From assembly GCF_034627025.1 (NCBI RefSeq), contig NZ_CP141048.1, positions 682,001 through 746,000 of the forward strand: 64,000 nucleotides of DNA. The letters are read 5' to 3'. Each line of letters begins with the position of its first letter. Position 1 is the stretch's first letter. Source of the stretch: Microvirga lotononidis (GTDB lineage Bacteria > Pseudomonadota > Alphaproteobacteria > Rhizobiales > Beijerinckiaceae). Shown piece after piece: positions 60,180 through 64,000 of the stretch. A program made the position numbers and the translations under genes. Under the pieces are notes generated by a model. That model saw nothing but the letters and a program-made list of their open reading frames with translations, did no database searches and was not told the origin of the DNA.

Positions 60180-60614
60180 ATGCGCGAGCCTCGCGCAGAG
60201 CAATGCCTCGGGCGTCTGACGAAAAGACCTGACTTCGTCGCGGCGGCCTCTGGCCGCCGCTTTCATACCGAGCGGATGTCGGTGCAGGCTCGGCTGCGCG
60301 AAGGCTCGGGCCTCGGCCTGCGCTTCGGCCTCACGGTCACGAAGCGCGTCGGCCACGCCACCGAGCGCAACCGGATCAAGCGCCGGCTCCGGGCCGCCCT
60401 TCCTGCGGCGGGCCAGGATTACGCGAATATCGATGCGGACGTCGTCATCATCGGACGACGCGATATCCTCTCCGCCGATTTCGCTCTGCTCATCGACGAT
60501 CTTAGACGCGCGCTGCGGACGGTCACCAAGCCGAGAAGCGCACCGTCCGCAGAGCGTCGGCCCCCTTCCTCACCTCCCCCCAACGGCGAGCGTCGCGGAC
60601 ATTCCCATGCGTGA
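60180..60614 (+). CDS. rnpA: Ribonuclease P protein component
   Basis: 144 residues. The basic RNR motif region [14 protein letters not shown] and the [12 protein letters not shown] strand match RnpA, the protein subunit that helps the P RNA cleave tRNA leaders. It follows rpmH by 18 bp. A Pro-rich tail of about 30 residues is not typical. Its 3' end overlaps yidC by 8 bp. Confidence 0.93.
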   Translation: MREPRAEQCLGRLTKRPDFVAAASGRRFHTERMSVQARLREGSGLGLRFGLTVTKRVGHATERNRIKRRLRAALPAAGQDYANIDADVVIIGRRDILSADFALLIDDLRRALRTVTKPRSAPSAERRPPSSPPPNGERRGHSHA

Positions 60615-62466
60615 AGACAACAAAAATCTCATCGTCGCCATCGCGCTATCGCTGGCGATCCTGCTCGGCTGGCAATACTTCTATGCGGCTCCCCAGGCCG
60701 AGAAGCAGCGGCAGGCCGCCCAGCAGGCGCAATCCACGCAGGTGAATCCCACGGCGCCGAATCCGCCGGCGAGCCCGAGCCAGGCTGGCGGAGCCTCCCC
60801 GACCGTGCCGGGAACCGTCCCGGGCGCCCCTTCGGCTCCGACCGTCCAATCCCGTGAGGCGGCGCTCGCCGCTTCGCCGCGCGTCACCATCGACACGCCC
60901 GCGATCTCCGGCTCGATCAACCTGCGCGGCGGCCGCGTCGACGACGTGTCCCTCAAGCATTACCGGGAGACGGTGGACCCCAAGAGCCCGATCATCGTGC
61001 TCCTGTCGCCGACGGGCACTCAGAACCCCTACTACGCCGAGTTCGGCTGGGTCGGCGCCGAGGCGGGCAGCCTGCCAAACCAGAACACGGTCTGGACGGC
61101 GGACAAGACCACCCTGACCCCCAGCAGCCCGGTGACCCTGACCTGGCAGAACGACCAGGGCCTGGTGTTCCGCCGCACGATCTCGGTCGACGACAAGTAC
61201 ATGTTCACGGTCAAGGATGCGGTCGAGAACCGGGGTTCGGCTCCCGTGACGCTGCAGTCCTACAGCCTCGTTTCCCGTCATGGGCGGCCCGTGACCCTCG
61301 GCTATTACGTGCTGCACGAAGGCATGATCGGCGTTCTCGGCGACAACGGCCTCCAGGAGATCACATACGCGAACCTGGACAAGAAGGAGCCGATCTCGGG
61401 CGGCAGCACGGTCGGCCAGATCTGGAACTCGGTCACCGGCGGCTTCCTCGGCATCACCGACAAGTACTGGGCGGCGGCCGTCATTCCCGACCAGACGCAG
61501 GCTTTCCAGGGCTCCTTCACGTCGCAGCAGGGCCAGACGGCGGATCGCACCTATCAGGCCACGGTGGCCGGTGCGTCGCAGACGCTTCAGCCCGGCGCCA
61601 CCACGGAAGTGACCCAGCGCCTGTTCGCCGGTGCCAAGGAGGTCGCGACCGTCGACGCCTATCACAGCGCCCTGAACATCAAGAACTTCGATCTCCTGAT
61701 CGACTGGGGCTGGTTCTACTTCATCACCAAGCCGCTCTTTAAGGTTCTGGACTTCTTCTTCCGCCTGTTCGGCAATTTCGGCATCGCGATCCTCCTCGTG
61801 ACCGTGATCCTGAAGGGTCTGTTCTTCCCGCTCGCCAGCAAGTCCTATCGCTCCATGGCGAAGATGAAGGCGGTGCAGCCGGAGATGGCCTCGATCCGCG
61901 AGCGCTATGCCGACGACAAGATGAAGCAGCAGCAGGCTCTGATGGAGCTCTACCGCAAGGAGAAGATCAACCCGGTCGCCGGCTGCTGGCCCGTGCTGAT
62001 CCAGATCCCGGTTTTCTTCGCGCTCTACAAGGTGCTCTTCGTCACCATTGAAATGCGCCATGCGCCGTTCTTCGGCTGGATCCGCGACCTCGCGGCTCCC
62101 GATCCGACCACGATCTTCAACCTGTTCGGCCTCCTGCCCTACAACCCGGGCGCCGTGCCGGTCATCGGCCACTTCCTGATGCTCGGCGTGTGGCCGATCA
62201 TCATGGGCTTCACCATGTGGCTGCAGATGAAGATGAACCCGGAGCCGCCGGACCCGGTGCAGAAGCAGGTCTTCTCCTGGATGCCGGTGATCTTCACCTT
62301 CATGCTCGGCTCGTTCCCGGCCGGTCTCGTGATCTACTGGGCCTGGAACAACCTCCTCTCGGTGAGCCAGCAGGCCTTCATCATGAAGCGCAACGGCGTG
62401 AAGATCGAACTCTGGGACAACCTGCGCAAGACCTTCAGCCGCAAGGCCAGCCCGGCCAAGGGCTGA
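60607..62466 (+). CDS. yidC: Membrane protein insertase YidC
   Basis: 619 residues. N-terminal membrane anchor ([20 protein letters not shown]), Ala/Pro-rich linker (30-90), large periplasmic domain (about 90-360) and the C-terminal five-helix insertase core ([58 protein letters not shown]). It inserts and folds inner-membrane proteins with or without Sec. The start ATG 60607 overlaps rnpA. Confidence 0.97.
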   Translation: MREDNKNLIVAIALSLAILLGWQYFYAAPQAEKQRQAAQQAQSTQVNPTAPNPPASPSQAGGASPTVPGTVPGAPSAPTVQSREAALAASPRVTIDTPAISGSINLRGGRVDDVSLKHYRETVDPKSPIIVLLSPTGTQNPYYAEFGWVGAEAGSLPNQNTVWTADKTTLTPSSPVTLTWQNDQGLVFRRTISVDDKYMFTVKDAVENRGSAPVTLQSYSLVSRHGRPVTLGYYVLHEGMIGVLGDNGLQEITYANLDKKEPISGGSTVGQIWNSVTGGFLGITDKYWAAAVIPDQTQAFQGSFTSQQGQTADRTYQATVAGASQTLQPGATTEVTQRLFAGAKEVATVDAYHSALNIKNFDLLIDWGWFYFITKPLFKVLDFFFRLFGNFGIAILLVTVILKGLFFPLASKSYRSMAKMKAVQPEMASIRERYADDKMKQQQALMELYRKEKINPVAGCWPVLIQIPVFFALYKVLFVTIEMRHAPFFGWIRDLAAPDPTTIFNLFGLLPYNPGAVPVIGHFLMLGVWPIIMGFTMWLQMKMNPEPPDPVQKQVFSWMPVIFTFMLGSFPAGLVIYWAWNNLLSVSQQAFIMKRNGVKIELWDNLRKTFSRKASPAKG

Positions 62467-62492
62467 GCCGCCATCGACCGGAACCAGCAGAG

Positions 62493-62519
62493 AACCCCGG
62501 GTCGAAGCCCGGGGTTTTT
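62493..62519 (+). terminator. Terminator after yidC
   Basis: AACCCCGG (62493-62500) and CCGGGGTT (62509-62516) form an 8-bp stem running into TTT. Confidence 0.8.
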
Positions 62520-62532
62520 CTTTGTCAGGCTC

Positions 62533-63108
62533 TCAAAGACCTTTCAGCTTCAGGTGCTGGAGCAGCATGATGGTCTTGCCGTCGACGATCCGGCCCTGGT
62601 CCACCATGGCAAGGGCTTCATCGAGCGCCATTTCCAGCACCTCGATGTCCTCGCCCTCATGCCTGTCGCCTCCACCCTCGCCGACACGATCCTCAGGCGA
62701 ATAGCGGGCGATGAAGAACATGAGCCGCTCGGTCACGCTGCCCGGGCTCATGAAGACGTGGAAAACGGGCTCGGTCTCGCGCAGCCGGTAGCCAAGCTCC
62801 TCCTCCGCCTCCCGGCGGATGCAGGTCTCGGGGTTGTCCTTGTCGAGCAGTCCCGCGCAGGCCTCGATCAGGGGCTCGGAATGGCCGCTCACGTAGGCGG
62901 GCAGCCGGAACTGCCGGACGAGCAGCACCGTACCGCGCCCGGGATCGTAGGGGAGGATCACGGCGCCATGGCCGCGGTCATAGGTCTGTCGAACCTGCCT
63001 TTCCAGGCTGCCGTCCCGGCGGCGGTAGTCGAAGGTGAACTTCTTGAGGATGGCCCAGTCGTCGGAGAGGATCTCGACCGAGCGAATGAGAATGGGAGCG
63101 TCCGTCAT
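62533..63108 (-). CDS. nudK: NUDIX hydrolase, NudK-type (GDP-mannose pyrophosphatase)
   Basis: 191 residues, as in E. coli NudK. The Nudix region is CAGLLDKDNPETCIRREAEE followed by ELGY, and the NudK-specific MSPGSVTERLMFFIARY follows. NudK cleaves GDP-mannose and related sugars, and ADP-ribose relatives share the fold. ATG 63108 is chosen over 63144 for its N-terminus (MTDAPILIRSVEIL). Convergent with yidC. Confidence 0.85.
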   Translation of the reverse strand: MTDAPILIRSVEILSDDWAILKKFTFDYRRRDGSLERQVRQTYDRGHGAVILPYDPGRGTVLLVRQFRLPAYVSGHSEPLIEACAGLLDKDNPETCIRREAEEELGYRLRETEPVFHVFMSPGSVTERLMFFIARYSPEDRVGEGGGDRHEGEDIEVLEMALDEALAMVDQGRIVDGKTIMLLQHLKLKGL

Positions 63109-63265
63109 GTGCGCATTTCCGTCATGTCCAAGACGGCACAGCATGGCGGCGGCGCGGTCGAATGCACTCCTCCGGTTTCGTAGAAGAGCGGTAGATTTCT
63201 GGTAGCCGCTTCCTGAAAACCCGGCCGACGATCTTCCACATGGCTTTCACCGGGAATCGCTCTAC

Positions 63266-64000
63266 ATGATCGTCGCAGGAAAACCGGAGACGCGGCTGCC
63301 CATGAGTGCCGGACGGCAGGACAAACACGGGCCCGAGAGGGCGAGCGAGATCGAACTGAAGCTGGAACTCGCCACAGACGCCGCAGGCAAGCTCCTTCGC
63401 CACCCGCTGATGTCGCAGGCCCGGGACCTCCCCGATCAGGGCGGAGCCCTCCATGCCGTCTATTACGATTCGACGGATTGCGCCCTGCACAAGGCGGGAG
63501 TGAGCCTCCGGGTCCGGCAGCGGAACGGTCGCAGCACGCAGACCATCAAGGCCGAGCGCAAAACCCGGGGCCTCGCCCTCGATCGCGGAGAATGGGAGAT
63601 TCCGGTCGAGGACGGTCCCGATCTCGCGGCGGCGGCGGGCACACCCCTTGCCCCGCTCGTTGCCAAGGATGCCATCCGCCAGGACCTGAAGCCCGTTTTC
63701 ACCGTGGACACGGACCGCCGGGCCTTCGAGATCAAGCGCGACGGAGCCACGATCGAACTCGCCCTCGACGACGCCAGAACGTCGACGGAGAACGGTGCCG
63801 AGCATTTCTGCGAGGTCGAGCTGGAATTGAAGGACGGCGACCCGACCGCCCTCTTCGCGATCGCCGACGATCTGGCCGAGAGCCTCCCGGTCCGTCTCTC
63901 TCCCGTGACGAAATCGGAACGCGGCTACCGGCTTCTCGGCCAGGCCGACGTCACCCCGGTCAAGGCCGGCCGGATCGTCATTCCGACCCAGGCCTCGTGC
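63266..64000 (+). CDS. CYTH-domain triphosphatase-like protein (3' end cut by window)
   Basis: 245 codons are present and the frame is still open at the window end. The CYTH signature ExExK is seen as EIELKLEL near residue 28, with further charged strands (LRVRQRNGRSTQTIKAERK; EVELELKDGDPTALFAIADD). These tunnel enzymes hydrolyse inorganic triphosphate, and many have a C-terminal CHAD domain, which would lie outside. ATG 63266 is possible; ATG 63302 is an alternative. Confidence 0.85.
   Translation, partial: MIVAGKPETRLPMSAGRQDKHGPERASEIELKLELATDAAGKLLRHPLMSQARDLPDQGGALHAVYYDSTDCALHKAGVSLRVRQRNGRSTQTIKAERKTRGLALDRGEWEIPVEDGPDLAAAAGTPLAPLVAKDAIRQDLKPVFTVDTDRRAFEIKRDGATIELALDDARTSTENGAEHFCEVELELKDGDPTALFAIADDLAESLPVRLSPVTKSERGYRLLGQADVTPVKAGRIVIPTQASC

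Noticed and set aside
60646..62172. 508-codon open frame on the minus strand
   Set aside because: Antisense of yidC. No ribosome-binding site or domain.
1..64000. CRISPR arrays, insertion sequences, toxin-antitoxin pairs
   Set aside because: No regularly spaced repeats, transposase motifs or inverted-repeat-bounded elements were seen. The repeated palindromes are dispersed REP-like units.

Overview
The window looks like chromosomal DNA of a GC-rich alphaproteobacterium of the order Hyphomicrobiales (Rhizobiales). Methylobacteriaceae, for example a Microvirga-like organism, is my best guess, from protein style only. The supporting evidence is a CtrA/SciP/ChpT cell-cycle locus, PHB phasins, a DUF1134 (EipA-type) envelope protein, a ChvE-GguAB sugar importer, SWIB and GIY-YIG/DUF2239 genes typical of rhizobia, and many REP-type palindromes. 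No prophage, transposase, CRISPR array or rRNA operon was seen. Two tRNA genes (Met-CAT, Arg-ACG) are present.

Layout. 1-6.1 kb: the 3'-truncated end of a PAS sensor kinase of the PdhS/DivJ/PleC type, two phasins behind a pair of TTGCA-type repeats, a NUDIX hydrolase, an Omp25/31-like beta-barrel protein and small secreted or unknown proteins. 6.1-18.5 kb: a pentose/hexose locus. It holds chvE-gguA-gguB, a FadR-type GntR regulator and a YtfQRT-YjfF-type furanose importer. Divergent from the importer are L-arabinonate dehydratase and L-2-keto-3-deoxyarabonate dehydratase, two steps of the non-phosphorylative L-arabinose pathway. 18.5-24.9 kb: a minus-strand group with an oligopeptide-type binding protein, a DadA-like oxidase, RidA and an FMN alpha-hydroxyacid-oxidase homologue with altered active-site residues, divergent from a LysR regulator. 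25-32.6 kb: two LuxR-type response regulators with degenerate receivers, a lytic transglycosylase, a DEDD exonuclease, a proline-rich secreted protein, a CACHE-GGDEF diguanylate cyclase and tRNA-Met.

32.7-44.5 kb: PmtA-like methyltransferase and mnmA, followed by the cell-cycle neighbourhood (sciP, a Fis-type HTH protein, fliJ, ctrA, chpT) interspersed with a GNAT, a methyltransferase/LPG-synthase-TM pair, an EamA half-transporter and cysQ. Then come the divergent DUF2239/GIY-YIG pair and the EipA-type gene. 44.8-50.3 kb: a membrane coiled-coil protein, D-amino-acid aminotransferase, a secreted transglutaminase-like protein, SWIB, and uvsE flanked by two single-domain response regulators. 50.7-52.8 kb: a four-gene membrane-stress operon. 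52.9-55.1 kb: an XRE regulator divergent from a luxR-luxI quorum-sensing pair with a small overlapping downstream gene. 55.2-64 kb: DUF892 and GlsB stress proteins, tRNA-Arg, a HAMP histidine kinase, a TVP38 protein, the rpmH-rnpA-yidC cluster, nudK and the start of a CYTH-domain gene running off the end.

Functionally, the best-supported units are the L-arabinose uptake/catabolism block, the CtrA control locus and the LuxI/LuxR circuit. The less familiar parts are the altered FMN oxidase in its amine-catabolism context, the uvsE/response-regulator triplet, the DUF2239/GIY-YIG divergon, a 26-residue membrane peptide with a consensus ribosome-binding site, and a REP family whose copies show compensatory stem changes.
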